From the NCBI GenBank assembly GCA_960531495.1, contig OY482854.1, positions 13,162,621-13,226,620 on the forward strand: a stretch of DNA of 64,000 nt, read 5' to 3'. The translations under genes and the position numbers were made by a program. This DNA is from Zeus faber. Taxonomy: Eukaryota; Chordata; Actinopteri; Zeiformes; Zeidae. Below the pieces are notes generated by a model. The model had not been told where the DNA came from. It ran no database searches and saw nothing but the letters and a program-made list of their open reading frames with translations. This document shows positions 11,516 to 22,985 of this stretch, one piece after another. Position 1 is the first letter of the stretch. Each line of letters begins with the position of its first letter.

Positions 11516-11571
11516 CTTCAGTTAAACCGACCTAGAGGTGACATCAAATCCCACGGAAGCTGGCCAATCAC
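11516..11571 (-). other. Probable 5' UTR part of the MID2-like exon
   Basis: These 56 bases lie between the inferred acceptor and the start ATG. They contain an in-frame TAA 9 bases before the ATG, so translation cannot begin upstream in this frame. An alternative acceptor (CCTCTAG at about 11538-11532) would shorten this segment to 16 bases, but it lacks a good pyrimidine tract. Confidence 0.6.
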
Positions 11572-11615
11572 CTGGAGGCACATGGGGGATGGGGGGTGGG
11601 GGCATGTGATCAGTA
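11572..11615 (-). promoter_or_regulatory. 3' splice acceptor, C-rich tract and branch point before the MID2-like exon
   Basis: Read on the minus strand, TACTGAT (11615-11609) is a near-consensus branch site. It is followed by a C-rich tract (CCCCCACCCCCCATCCCCC) and then TGCCTCCAG ending at 11572. The branch A at 11610 is 38 bases from the AG. This implies at least one non-coding 5' exon further upstream (higher coordinates). I could not identify that exon. Confidence 0.65.
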
Positions 11616-11784
11616 CGGCTCATGAAATGATTAGACGCTAACAAAAAAGTGAAATAAGAATCAGGGCTCATTCCATTTACTCTGTCACTTCCTTATTCAA
11701 TGTTTTAATCAGTCATGAGACACTGGCCTCAGGTGAGTCTGGCCGCGCACAGCAAGTACAGACAATGTCAGTCTAATGAGAACC

Positions 11785-11786
<2 letters not shown>
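11616..11786. other. Sequence upstream of the acceptor
   Basis: Unique sequence, presumed 5' intron. Confidence 0.4.

Positions 11787-11855
<69 letters not shown>
11787..11855. repeat. (CA)n microsatellite
   Basis: Pure CA after a short CGCG lead-in. Confidence 0.97.
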
Positions 11856-11857
<2 letters not shown>

Positions 11858-13777
11858 CTAAAAGCCTTGGGTTTCTCTCATTCCGCACAGTTTGCCAGCG
11901 AGGCCCCGCGCTGCCGGCCAACTCCACGCCCCACCCTCCCCGCACGGAACTTAAACGGCGTACAGGTGGAAAGAGTGATGGGCGGTGGGAAGACCGAGAT
12001 GAACGGGCGTCGTCGAGGGCGACACGAAGACGGCGACAAACGGCTGCGAGGGAGGAGAGGTTGACGGAGACGGGGAGGCTGACGAAGCTCTCCCATCCAC
12101 CCGCCGCCCCGGTGGGCCCCTCACCTCCGGAAGCGATCCAACTTCATTTACCATCTCATTAGCGCTTATCGCGTTCGCTGTTCAACAGAGTTCATCGTCT
12201 CGTCGCGATTCATCAGCGTTCAAATAATTAAGCAGCTTCCGTCCCGCTCCTCTCGTGCCCTGTCCCATTATGTCATTTCTCCATCTTAATAATCTTCTCT
12301 TCTACATCGCTTCGCCGTGGCTCCATTGGCCGCGCCCTTCAGCGGCTCCCAAGGCCGGAGCACTTCCCTCGACACACCGAGACAATGAGATTGATTTTCT
12401 TTTGTTACGTCCAAGTCGTGGTCATTAAACCCAACGTCGCCACGGCGGTCGAGAAAGAAAATTCTATTACCGAGTCTATTAAACCCCCCCGTCGGAAAAA
12501 CTGATTTGCTCTTCACACGATGGTGAGTGCTGTCCCCAAAACTGAACCCGGGAAAGTTGCCGCTTGCTTGGTGGCGCAAGACATGTGAGCGTTGGAGTGA
12601 AATCGATTTCCAATCCGCCTCCTCCTCCCCCTCCCGGTCTCAGCACCTTGTTGTCCCATATATCCAGCTCCCTCCCTCCCGTGCCCCCCCTCCGGCCTCG
12701 GCATTAAAAACCGCTGGCACTAGCGATCGCCAATCAACCTCCGACCCCTCCGGTGCCGGGGGCTTTTATTGTCCTTTGGAAGAAACGAATCAAAGCGGCC
12801 GTGTGAAATGTCTGGGTGCAGCCGCGTTCCTTCACCATGCCGGAACCGCTCAAGCGACTTGGAAGACACGGGGTTTAAAGGGTTTACGGACAGATCCGAA
12901 GACGGTTTTCCCTTCCCGTTCCCTCGAATGCTGATACACCACGTGGTCGCAGATTTACAGTCCCATTTTGTGAATACGGTACGTGTGAATGTCGGGATAT
13001 TGGGAGATGTTTTTACTATTGGGTTCCACAGGTATTCAGGGTTAAAGAAGCTGAATGGACACAGAGGCGGAAGCCAAAACACCACAGGAGAAGATGTGGT
13101 TTCCCGCTGCGACGGGACTGGGGGGTGTACCGGTGCAAGTCGAAGCCTGAAGACATTCCGCACGGCGGACATTTAAGCCGGGCTGGGAACGAGAAGCTGC
13201 CATTTCAATGGCATTTGGACGCTGAATCTCGGATTAACCGCGTCGAGGTCATGGTCTGCTCGACGTGGCCGACTGCTCTGCCCTTCATGGAATTAATTCA
13301 CTTTCACCATCTCGGATGCAATCGCAACTTTGTCCATTAACATTTGTTCCCTTTTTCCAGGAGGAGCCGCTACACCTATAACCTCGAGTGGATTGTCGTT
13401 GTTATATGGGCAACCAACACATACCCACCGGGGCCCAGAAGCTACAAAATAGCTCCAGTCAAGGCAAAGTGTTGAAGCTGAAAAGGCAGAAAAATACCGC
13501 ACGTGTCTCCTCCCATCAGCAGCAAAACAGTCGACACAGTCTCCGGCGCCGACACGCACTCCAAGCAAAACGTGATTTAAGGAGGCGCAAGCAGCTTGGG
13601 AAAGCACCCGGCGAAGGACGGCGTTTCACACGCAGGCAGCAGCTCAGCTACAAAATTCATTACGGCAAAATAAATAAATAACCGGCTGTAGCCAATGGTG
13701 CAGATATCACGCTGATAAGGGGGAATGGCAGGCGTGCTCATGCAGCTCGGAGAACATAAACGTGCATATCTGAGTGC

Positions 13778-13782
<5 letters not shown>
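11856..13782. other. CpG-containing unique sequence, no gene seen
   Basis: About 1.9 kb without strong repeats, moderately GC- and CpG-rich. Several short open frames overlap on both strands with no domain. It could hold conserved regulatory elements of the MID2-like gene, which only comparison with other fish would show. Confidence 0.4.
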
Positions 13783-13833
<51 letters not shown>

Positions 13834-13870
13834 ATGTGTGTATGTGTGAGTGTGTATGTGTGTGAGTGTG
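13783..13870. repeat. (GT)n microsatellite
   Basis: GT run with GTAT and GAGT interruptions at the end. Confidence 0.96.
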
Positions 13871-14006
13871 CATTTGCCAGTTCCTATGCTCGCTTACACA
13901 TGCACACAATGTCCTTTGCCCATATTCACCTTGGGTGGTGTTTATCAGCTGTTTTTTTGGGCCTGTTATCACGGTGGTGTTAACGCTTGAAACAAAGGGG
14001 AGAGGC

Positions 14007-14012
<6 letters not shown>

Positions 14013-14051
<39 letters not shown>
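14013..14051. repeat. (GA)n microsatellite
   Basis: About 19 GA units. Confidence 0.95.
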
Positions 14052-14053
<2 letters not shown>

Positions 14054-14548
14054 CTGTGTTCTGCTCTGTGGCAACAACAATGGGGCCTAATCTATCTCCA
14101 CTGTATGAGACGGGGGATAACCAGAGGCGAGGGGACGGAGGTAATGACGGAGTGGCGGACGCTCGGCCAGGGACATCTTTGGTGACCTGACAAGGTAAAG
14201 CAAGGTGACCTTGACTGGCTGTTTTGAGGTGGTTGGAGGTTGGAATGAAGCCTATTTTATTTTATTTTTTCTATCATCAAACTCTATTTCAAGTCACCAT
14301 GACTCTTCTGGTGATTTTCTCCTCTGGTGGACTTTGGATGTCAAAGCCGTGGTTTTCAGCAAAGTTAGCGATTATATAGCATTTTCAGTAAAAATGGTTA
14401 AAAATGATTCATACATATTAAAGACAATTAAAAAAAAAATGAATCAACAGTGGTTTGGTGTTAAATATGCATGTGGCATATAGTGGTATAACATTTACTT
14501 TACTTTAAATTTTTCAAACCGGAATGTTTCATTGTATTATGATAATAA
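14052..14548. other. Unique stretch, no gene seen
   Basis: Becomes AT-rich towards the foldback that follows. Confidence 0.45.
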
Positions 14549-14612
14549 ACAAAACAATATATTGTTTTTTTTTAAGATCTCTATCTTAAAAAAACCCAAT
14601 ATATTGTTTTGT
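14549..14612. repeat. 30-bp inverted repeat with 4-base loop
   Basis: Arms 14549-14578 and 14583-14612 match at 28 of 30 positions (outer ends ACAAAACAATATATTG). Each arm itself contains the palindrome CAATATATTG. It is probably a small foldback element or cruciform-prone AT palindrome. Confidence 0.85.
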
Positions 14613-14759
14613 AAAATTTTTGATTCTATAAAACGATCATCAAAACAATATTTGAAAAAACAATTTGAATAAACTCTATCTATCTATACACCTAATCATA
14701 TCTCAAATAGTGATTTGAAGGTGTCCGAAGCTGCACTAAGCGAGAGCCGATCCAGCACT

Positions 14760-15345
14760 GAGCCGCGGTCGTTCAGCGGTGTGTGACTGCCGCGTCAGTG
14801 GGGCGCGGCGCTGGAAACAAGGCCCCGTATTCACCCGGCTCCTCCTAATGAGATCACGCAGGATCAGCGGCTTGGATGAGCACACGGGCCGCGCCGTGCG
14901 CCTACAACGGTTTCATTCAGATCGGGCGGGACCGAGGCGCTAAACACCAACCCCCCCCCCCCCCCCCCCCCAATTAAAAAAAAAATAAAAATCCACTAAA
15001 TGGGGGCAGAAAAGCAGCCACCAGGCTTCACCAGGGATGGAAGAAACACAATACCAATAATTAACAGCTAATTGCACGGGGTCGTTAGAGGGACGAGGGA
15101 CCGAGTTTCGGGTTTTCTGCAGGATTCAGATTGGAGGCACCTCGCGCTGACTCAGCACCCGGAGCCGGAGTGCGATGCGGCTGGTGTGCGCGGCCGCTGC
15201 TGCAGCTGTGCTTAATGGAGCGCGCCGCTGTAGTTAACGCCGGGCGTTTCGTGCGCCATCGGCGTGCGCGTCGGGCTTCTGCTGCCTCACTCCGGCGAGG
15301 GACACGTCCCAGACATGATGGTAGCCGCTGAGGGCCAAATCGACC
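14760..15345. promoter_or_regulatory. CpG-dense patches, candidate regulatory region
   Basis: Two patches (about 14760-14945 and 15085-15345) are rich in CG dinucleotides, for example GCGCGGCGCTGG and GTGCGCGGCCGCTGC. They flank a poly-C run at 14950-14971. A CpG-island promoter or first exon is possible but is not shown; no TATA box or exon boundary is evident. Confidence 0.35.
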
Positions 15346-15357
15346 GCCGGGTGAACA

Positions 15358-15382
15358 TACACACACACACACACACACACAC
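15358..15382. repeat. Short (CA)n
   Basis: About 12 CA units. Confidence 0.9.
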
Positions 15383-15550
15383 CACGAGCGCTGTTTTTTT
15401 TTTCTTTCGAGCGTGCATGGAAAACAGACTCTGGGTGTCTGGGTGTCTCCCACTCTCCCGCAGCTCCTGTTGAGGTGAAGCATCCCATCTGGTGGAAAAC
15501 AGCTTGTGCTCCGAAAACAGGAGCACAGGGTAACCATGGACACCGTGCAC

Positions 15551-15610
15551 TAGGGGTGCAACGGATCACAAAACTCACGGTTCGGATCGTTTTCGGAAAT
15601 GAAAAGAAAG
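15551..15610. mobile_element. Fish-type 'ggggtgcaacggatc' repeat end
   Basis: TAGGGGTGCAACGGATCACA followed by AACTCACGGTTCGGATCGT is a terminal sequence widespread in teleost genomes, hAT-like in style. The AT-rich sequence up to about 16310 may be the body. The opposite terminus was not found, so the copy is partial or diverged. Confidence 0.5.
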
Positions 15611-16440
15611 GGAGACAAATATAACTTTGCTTTCCATTTATTCTGTAAAACACCTAAAGCAAGGAACTTTTGCCTTTTAAATGAAAACAAGATTACCAAT
15701 GTTTAAATAAAATGTTAAAATATATACGTATTTATATTAAACTATATAAAATGAAAGTACTATCCTTTAAGGATAGTAATTCAGTAACTGAATTAAATTC
15801 CAATACCAGCATCATGTTCAGTTTCCCACGTTTATAACAAACTAAATTGAATCAAAAAAACAATCACGGACCAATCATTGTGCTTCAGATTAAAACAAAG
15901 CACACATCTGCATCTGTGTTTATCGAAATTTATGGAATCATAACTTCAAAACACCACTGCTGTGCACAAGCAACAACAAAAATGCACGAGTGAGCAAGAA
16001 GATGTGGGGGCCACAGTTCCCACTGATTCCAGGCCCGATGACAAAATCAAATATCAAACTAGTCACACTTTGACAATATTTTGGGGATGACGAAAACAGC
16101 TAGAAAGCCTTATGAAGTTTAGAAAACGGCATTACTTCACTGTAACTAAATACAACATTTAACTATAATCCCAATAACCACAATCCCGGGTGGTATCTAG
16201 TCTCATGTCGTAATGAATCGATATATCGAAATAGTGAAGTGATTTCTCTGTGCTCAGGCATAGCTTTCAGTAAAATAAATATGGATTAACTAGACCAACA
16301 CACACACGGCTGCCGATATATGCACGCACAAACAGACACACACACAGGCAAACAAACACGTTGACATATCTGGGACTGACAGAAAGACGACTTGGAGAGA
16401 CTGCAGCTTCTAAGCTGCTTAGCGTTGGCACATTTCGGTT
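15611..16440. other. AT-rich stretch, possible body of the preceding repeat
   Basis: No coding sequence. Contains a 7-base direct inverted pair (CTATCC/GGATAG at about 15760-15778) and short CA runs at 16300-16345. Confidence 0.35.
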
Positions 16441-16560
16441 CCTGACGGCTCTTCACGTGCGCGCGCGGGGCCCGGGCGCGCGCGCCGCAGGAGTCCGTCC
16501 GGCTGCTCTTTCCTAGCGCCGGGGCGGAGACGCTAACCGGCCCGGACAGCTGTCAGACAC
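16441..16560. promoter_or_regulatory. CpG- and alternating CG-rich patch
   Basis: Contains CACGTGCGCGCGCGG, CCCGGGCGCGCGCGCC and GCCGGGGCGGAG (the last resembles an Sp1 site). This is the densest CpG cluster between the MID2-like exon and 36 kb. It is a candidate upstream promoter or first non-coding exon of that gene, by inference only. The alternating CG would favour Z-DNA. Confidence 0.35.
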
Positions 16561-17118
16561 AGGTATTCCTGTGACCTCGACAGATCGGCCTCGTCGAGAA
16601 AAACAGCTCAGACGCTGATGAATCTCCCCTCCGGCGAGTGAAAACGTACATTTGGCGCGATGCTGCAAATGAGAAAGTAATATCGCCGGAACCGTCCGTG
16701 TGCGTTCCTGCGCGAGTGTTATTTAAAGGGGAGTTAGTCATCTGTATATGAGCGCACGTCTGTCCCGCCGTGGAATCGTGCGTCAATGCCAAGGGAGGCG
16801 TTTGTGGAAAAGCGACGGTTTGCCTTGTCCAAACAATGGGGACGGACTCCTCACCTTGAATTGTGCTGAAGACAATTAGCGAGGCCAGCCGCGGAAGCCC
16901 CAAGGACGAGGTGGTGACGCCGTGGAAAGCGGAGGTGGCCGTGTGCTTTGGGGCACGTGACCCCACCCAAAACATGCAAACAAAGCCTGTGTCATGAAGG
17001 CGTTCCTGCCAGCCGTGCTTGTGTTAAAGCCGTAGCCGCTCTGCTCCTCGCTCCTGTCTCCGTGTTTTGAGGAGGGTCAGGGACTGTGGTGGACCGCAGT
17101 ACACGTGAAATCTGCGAG

Positions 17119-17200
17119 GCCGGCGGTTCTCAACTGGTGGGTCCCGGTCAGAAACTGGGTCCCGGGTCCATTTCAAGTGGACCGCGGGGCCTATGAATCC
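17119..17200. mobile_element. hAT-like MITE fragment
   Basis: GCGGTTCTCAACTGGTGGGT followed by GGGTCC-rich sequence resembles the ends of many hAT non-autonomous elements (GGTTCTCAA terminus). Related ends occur at 47174 and, inverted, near 52547. Confidence 0.5.
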
Positions 17201-17600
17201 ACTTTGTGGAGTGTTTGCTCTGGTCCTGATGTTCTCATTAAGGCCTAGTTTGCGCTTTATTAGTATTTTTTGTTTTCTTCTCTTCTAATTGGGCTGTTAT
17301 CACCTCATCGGACCTTGAGTTGGGTTTGTGTTTTCAACATGCGTGCTGCACCCTCCGTTCATGAAATAAATGCATCTGAATGGTTCAAATCTAGGCTTGT
17401 TTTTGGGTGGAGACTAAACGACTGCGGACTGATCCGAGTCCTGAGGCCAGACTGCTTCACCAGGCGATGCACATTCTGGCTCCAGAACGCAGCGCTCGCT
17501 CCCAAAGGCTAGAATGCCCAAACAGGAGCGAAGCAGGGAAATGTTTTTCCTAAATGACTCCAGGTGAGACGGGGAAATGTAGAACATTCAAGTGTGCGTG

Positions 17601-17602
<2 letters not shown>
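17201..17602. other. Unique stretch, no gene seen
   Basis: No recognisable coding or repeat content. Confidence 0.45.

Positions 17603-17662
<60 letters not shown>
17603..17662. repeat. (GT)n microsatellite
   Basis: Pure GT run. Confidence 0.97.
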
Positions 17663-17663
<1 letters not shown>

Positions 17664-17959
17664 ATAAGCGTCCCACATTCACAAATCCACACGGGGTGTG
17701 TTGTTTTCGGCGAGCGTCTGGGTCTACGGGCGTCTGGGTCTACGGCCGTGAACCTGCCTGTGCCAGCAAGCGCCGTTTGGTGTTATGCCATGAACAACAC
17801 AACTCCAGCCAAAAAAAACACAGAGAACACATCCATTACACCCATTACATGCATGCGAACGGGTTTAAAAGACGAAAAAGGCCCTTATTGCTGCGGAAAA
17901 TGAGGACACGAGACTTTGTGGTCGTTTCACCGACTTTCGCTAAAAGGTGAAAGAAGGTG

Positions 17960-18031
17960 ATAGATTTCAGTGGGCTCAAGAAAATGTGGAAAAAAATGTT
18001 TTCCACATTTCTAGAGCCCACTGAAATCTAT
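17960..18031. repeat. Near-perfect 33-34 bp inverted repeat, 5-base loop
   Basis: Arms 17960-17993 and 17999-18031 pair with one 1-base gap and about one mismatch. The outer halves, ATAGATTTCAGTGGGCTC and its complement, are exact. A transcript would fold into a hairpin of pre-miRNA size, and a foldback MITE is equally possible. There is no evidence of expression. Confidence 0.88.
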
Positions 18032-18329
18032 TGGGTGATTTATTCTTAATTTTGTTACCCCAACGTTATTATTTTTTTCAATAAACATTTTAAGTATTGT
18101 AATTATACCCTCCCGTCCAAAGATCTGTCTCCATAAGCATAGCTTGAGGTGCTTTTACTTTGATGAGGTGCAGCTCTGTGTCGCTTTTAATGAGAGCGGC
18201 ACACCCCTAAATGTTGAGCTGGAAATAAACAGACGCTTGTTGCTGCTGCGGCGTCGTTGGTTTTACTGGAGTCACTGTGAAAACATGAAGGTGGAGGATT
18301 CCTCATCCACCTAGAAGAGTACAGGTTGA

Positions 18330-18400
18330 AATCTGTGGCCCGTGGGCCAGATCCTGGCCTCAACATGTTTACTCCTGGCCCTCAAACTTAAAGCCAACTG
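18330..18400. mobile_element. Possible hAT-like 'ggcccgtgggcc' repeat fragment
   Basis: GGCCCGTGGGCCAGATCCTGG resembles an interspersed vertebrate repeat end. It is short, so the call is weak. Confidence 0.35.
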
Positions 18401-18402
18401 CA

Positions 18403-18403
<1 letters not shown>

Positions 18404-18441
<38 letters not shown>
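18404..18441. repeat. (AT)n microsatellite
   Basis: AT dinucleotides. Confidence 0.95.
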
Positions 18442-18447
<6 letters not shown>

Positions 18448-21071
18448 CTTGATATGTCTATGTATATATATTTTGAAACTATACTATATATATGCCTATA
18501 AATGTATAAATTATTTACTTGTTTGTTTAGTTTTTTTATAATTATTTATTTCAAATGTTTCAAAATTGTATATATTTTTGAACTATTTAAATGTACTGTG
18601 TGAGATTGAATTATGTATGAATTGGCACGTCCCATCCCGGCCTGTATTCAACCGTCTAAGCAGAGCGACCACAAACCAGGCTGCTTTGAAGACAGGATTG
18701 AGAGGAGTATGTAGAAAAACACGTTTGAAAAAAATCGTATTGTTGGAAGTGATCACGCTATGGAAAAAGGACTTCTCATGGTCCACCTACTTACTTACTT
18801 ATGACCTGTGGACACGATTCGACTTTTTCATTCATTATTATTTAATTTGCATTATTATTTGACATTGTGATTTTTCTCTCGGATCCATGATTCATGGCGT
18901 TCATGATTCGCCAGGATATTGGACGTTCACAGGGCTGCAGCTAATCGATGAATCTTGTATTATGTTATATTTGCTACCGATCTCATTAATCAAGACCAAC
19001 CAGATGCCCAGAGGCTGTGACTCGGCCACTTTGGCACTCGCTCCGTCTGCAGCAAATGCAGCCCCCGTTATTGGTTATTGACCAGCGGGGGCAGAGGACG
19101 CCGCCACGGGGGCCGGGTTTCAAGGCAGCAGCCTGGGAATGCCATTGATTTGAATAATAAGAGGAAAGGGACGTGCTGAGGCGCAAGCAGAACCAGATGT
19201 TGGACCTCCATCAAAGCGGCTCCTGCGCCGAGCGGAGACCACATCACAAGGGCACTTCCAAGAGGGTGCGAGGTCGACGCACATAAACACAGGTATGCAT
19301 GCAGGGGAAAACACACATGTGCATAACACACACACACACACACAACCACACACACTCCCACAGGGCCAGACTTAGTGAGTTACACGTGTGTTATTTATCG
19401 AACGGAAGCAGCAGCGTAGAAGTTTAGTTTGCGTGTCATCGCGGAGTGCGCTTCCCTGTTTTACACAAAATGCGCTTCACGGAGCACCGCGCCAACGACA
19501 GGCGGAGATATGACGAGGGAGATCGATCGCGCGTTTAATTTACGACCCCCGCATAGACTTGAACCTTGCGTCAACACCGGGCACAATGCAGCGCAGGCGG
19601 ACCGAGAAGGGAGGGCTGTGGCCGAGATCCCTTGTGCCCACAGCGGGCTTCTGGTGTGAAATCAGCCGTGTCGAAGCCATCTCCACTCTGATACGAGCAT
19701 CTGCTGCGCCGCTCGCTCCCTCCGGCTCCCTGCTCCCTCCGGGTCCCCGCTCCGTCTCCCGAGGCGGCCCGCCACCGGCTGCGGCGGCTTCAATTCCGTT
19801 AGACACAACCTTTCCTTTCATGCCCCGCCATCCCCTCATAAATTTACCTAATGAGTTGCGCGGAAGTCGACCGAATTCCATTCCGTGGGCTTTGAGTGAC
19901 GTCGCGTTCCTCCAGCATGACTTCAATGATCAATATTTCCGCGTCAGCGTGTCGCTGGATTCAGCTTTTGTTCTCATTCCTGGGGCCGGCTCGTTTGTCC
20001 GCGAAAGCGCAAATTCCGCCATTTAACCGCAGCGTTTGGACGGCTCTCCCCGGTCGCATAATAAGCGGCTGCCGCAGCCGATATGACGCTCGTTTCGCAC
20101 GGTTAATGAGAGTCGTGGGCAAGACGCGCCGCAAAAAACTGCACTTTCATGTGCAGTGGCTGAGTCACTGTGACTACGAGTGCCGGTTCGGTGTCAGCGT
20201 CCTTCAAATGTGACAAGACTCTTATCTCCTGTGTGTCGCCACCTGATTACCGCCGGAATGAAAGGGCCTCCGACGCCGCCCAGCCTTTCAAAGGTGCGAC
20301 TGGATTCTATCAGTCTCCGCGCAGGCTGCCAGTCACAGCCTGGACACAATGAGGAGGGAGAGAAAGAGGGGGAAATCACAGAGGAGGAGGAAGATAAACA
20401 AACGCGGCAGGGGGTCGGCGGCGCTCGCGTTCCCAGCGGCTCAGTGGAAGGCCGACGTCTGGGAAAGGAAAGGAGCGGCGGAACAGGATGACTGCGGTCA
20501 AGACGGAAGGCAAAGCCCGGGTGCCAGTCATGACGGAGCTGTTTCTCTGCGTGAAATAAAGGACCGAAAGCCGTGTGCGATTTCGGTATTTGGGCCACGC
20601 AAATTAGTCGCAAGTTTGTTCAGTATTTCGTCCAACGCGTGGTGACAGCATTGTTAGATTAAAAGCCTCAATGCGGAATAGTCTAACGAGGAAAAGACTT
20701 GAATGACGTTAATGAATAAAAAAAACAAGTTTTTACCCATTGTGGGGCAGCATATCGACTGTCAGTAGTGAGAGATTTTAGAAAATCCATGTCAAATTCA
20801 ATTTTTTATCGATTAATAAAGAGGAAAATGGGCCAAAAAACTTGATCTTAACAAGGCGCAATGAGATAAAATTTCAATAGAAAAATATGAAAAGTGAACC
20901 GCAACTTGGAGGTCATGAGGTCACTGTGGTGAAAATGTCAGGAGTATGAGAAATCTGGAAATATAGTAAATAATTGAACAAATTCCTGATTTTGAGCTTA
21001 ATGTGTCTAAATGGCCTAAAATATATATGCAACTCTCAATCAATTGCCAGAATCGATAAAATACCAAAGAA
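18442..21071. other. Unique sequence, no gene seen
   Basis: AT-rich to about 19 kb, then moderately CpG-rich from 19.4 to 20.6 kb. Includes a short CA run at 19326-19355. Frames on both strands are overlapping and domain-free. Possibly regulatory. Confidence 0.4.
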
Positions 21072-21101
21072 AAATACGACTGCTCCAGCGCAGTCGTATT
21101 T
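21072..21101. repeat. Perfect 12-bp hairpin
   Basis: AAATACGACTGC (21072-21083) and its exact complement (21090-21101) flank the loop TCCAGC. Confidence 0.85.
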
Positions 21102-22542
21102 CAGCCCTGAACTCTGTCCTTGCAAACAGGTAGCACCGAGGTCTGCTGCCCCCGCTGTTCCCCAACAGGTTCTCCACGGTGGTTCAGAGCTAAACTGAGC
21201 CAGATGCCAGTTCGCCGGCAGCCTCAGCCGCTCATCTGGCGACTCAATCTGCTTTGGGTTTGTCGTAATGCGACGGGCATTCCTCAAATACCTCCGGAGA
21301 ACGAACGGGAGTTAAAGATGGGACGCTCCAAGCGCTCTCACGTTGTTTCTCCAGCCTGGCCCTCTAGAAGTGCAGCATATTGCGAATCAAATAATCATTA
21401 AGAGTCATGCATTCAAATGAGGCAAGAGGTTCAAATGGAGTTTTGGTAATTGCAAAATATATCTCTCTGCCTCTCTTTCTCTCTCTCTCTCTCTGTCTGT
21501 CTGCAAGCCGAGCTGAACTAAGCAGCTTTCACTCATGCATGACTTTATGAGGTAACTAAATTCCAAGAAAGCGATCTCCGCAGTGAAAGGCCCGCCTGTT
21601 GGAGTGACACCGGGTCAATTTATAGACCTGGACACCTTTTTGGCAAGGCCCCGGCCCTAATCAAAGGCTGCATTGCTCTAAGAGGACCAAGAAAACCATT
21701 GAGCGATATCACTGCTGTGTGCATACTGTCATTAGTGACTCAGCAAACATCATTTCGAAGCCCTGACCTCCAAAAAAAAATCACCGTAATCACCCAGGCA
21801 GCATGTTGGAACTTAAGAGGAGACTTTGTGTGTATTTAGTGCAGTTGAGCTGGATAGTGCGAGGCATTTAAGCGGCCCGGTTTAAAAATACAAGCAGGCA
21901 TGAGAGATACGTCAAACCTGAGCCGCGCTGAGCTTTGCCAGACATCTAGAGGTTATGGCTCCACTTCTCTGGTTTTGGAAAAAGGAAGCGGCAGAACCCA
22001 AAGCGAGGGCGCTCCAGCCAGCCAGAACACAGCGAAACTGGACACATAATTATATAAGCAGGATCGAGCGGCGAATTCAACTTGTCACGTCACATTTCCG
22101 TGCCGTCTTCCGATAAAGGCCATGTGTCCGTTCCGCCGTTGCCACGGGGGATGAAACGGAAAACTCAAACACATTATGTCTAACCGGCCTCGGCTTACTT
22201 TTCCACACTCCCCGCATTTGCCTCTGCTCGCCCGGCTTCTATTTCCTGCCCCACCTTTGCACCTTCCACACACCTTTCCTTGTCCCTCCATCTTTTTTTC
22301 CGCTCCAGCCTTTCCCCTCCGCAGGTCGGTTTCATCATTCCGTTCATTCCTATTCATAGAAAGGCAAGAGTTGGGCGGCTGGTCAGGCGTTTCCATTCTC
22401 CATTTTCACAAAGTTCACGACTCTGTATCACGTAAAACTCACAAGTTTAACCCGCTAACTTCCGAGTTTCGCTACATTGGTAAACTGTGCTTTGACTTCC
22501 CCTTTAAAATAACTGAAAAAAAACCAAACTACAGCACAACTG
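21102..22542. other. Unique sequence, no gene seen
   Basis: Contains a (CT)n run at about 21478-21505. The 21400-21950 segment has low repeat content and the mixed composition often seen in conserved non-coding elements, but conservation cannot be judged here. Confidence 0.4.
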
Positions 22543-22925
22543 GATCCCAGTCCAACGCTGGGCCGTGGGTCTGTTTCGGGTGGACTGCAGGGTCAATATA
22601 TGTACACTTCTTCAACAATATACAGTATATGTATTTTTGAAGTATACCAAATTATTTTGAAACACCAATTCCATGGGTCGTGGGTCCGTTTCGAGTGGAC
22701 TGTAGGGTCAATATATGTCCTCTTCTTCAACAATATATATGTAACTCTGAAGTGTTCTCAATTACTGATACTGTGCTTTTATTTTGAAACACCAATTCCA
22801 TGGGTAATGGGTCAGTTTTGAGTGGATTGCAGGGTCAATATATGTCCACTTCTTCAAAAATATGTACCTAATTTTGAAGTGTACCAAATTTCTGATACTC
22901 TGCTTTTATTTTTTTATTGTTTGTG
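22543..22925. repeat. Three tandem diverged copies of a 120-140 bp unit
   Basis: GGGTCAATATATGT recurs at about 22589, 22706 and 22832. Each is preceded by a GTGGACTG-like block and followed by TTCTTCAA and TGAAGTGT words. CACCAATTCCATGGGT links the copies. The GGGTC(C)GTTTCGAGTGGAC core is like that at 17150, so the unit may descend from a hAT-like element. Confidence 0.8.
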
Positions 22926-22985
22926 CAATAAATATGTTATATATATATATATATATATATAAAACATATTTATTGCACAAACAAT
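22916..22985. repeat. Perfect 23-bp inverted repeat around (AT)n
   Basis: Arms 22916-22938 and 22963-22985 (outer end ATTGTTTGTGCAATAAATAT) are exact complements. They flank about 24 bases of AT that are themselves self-complementary. The result is a ~70-bp palindromic AT-rich repeat, which is a cruciform candidate. Confidence 0.92.

Noticed and set aside
10620-11641. Plus-strand frames of 187 and 304 codons opposite the MID2-like exon
   Set aside because: Antisense shadows of a GC-rich coding exon with perfect zinc-ligand spacing on the minus strand.
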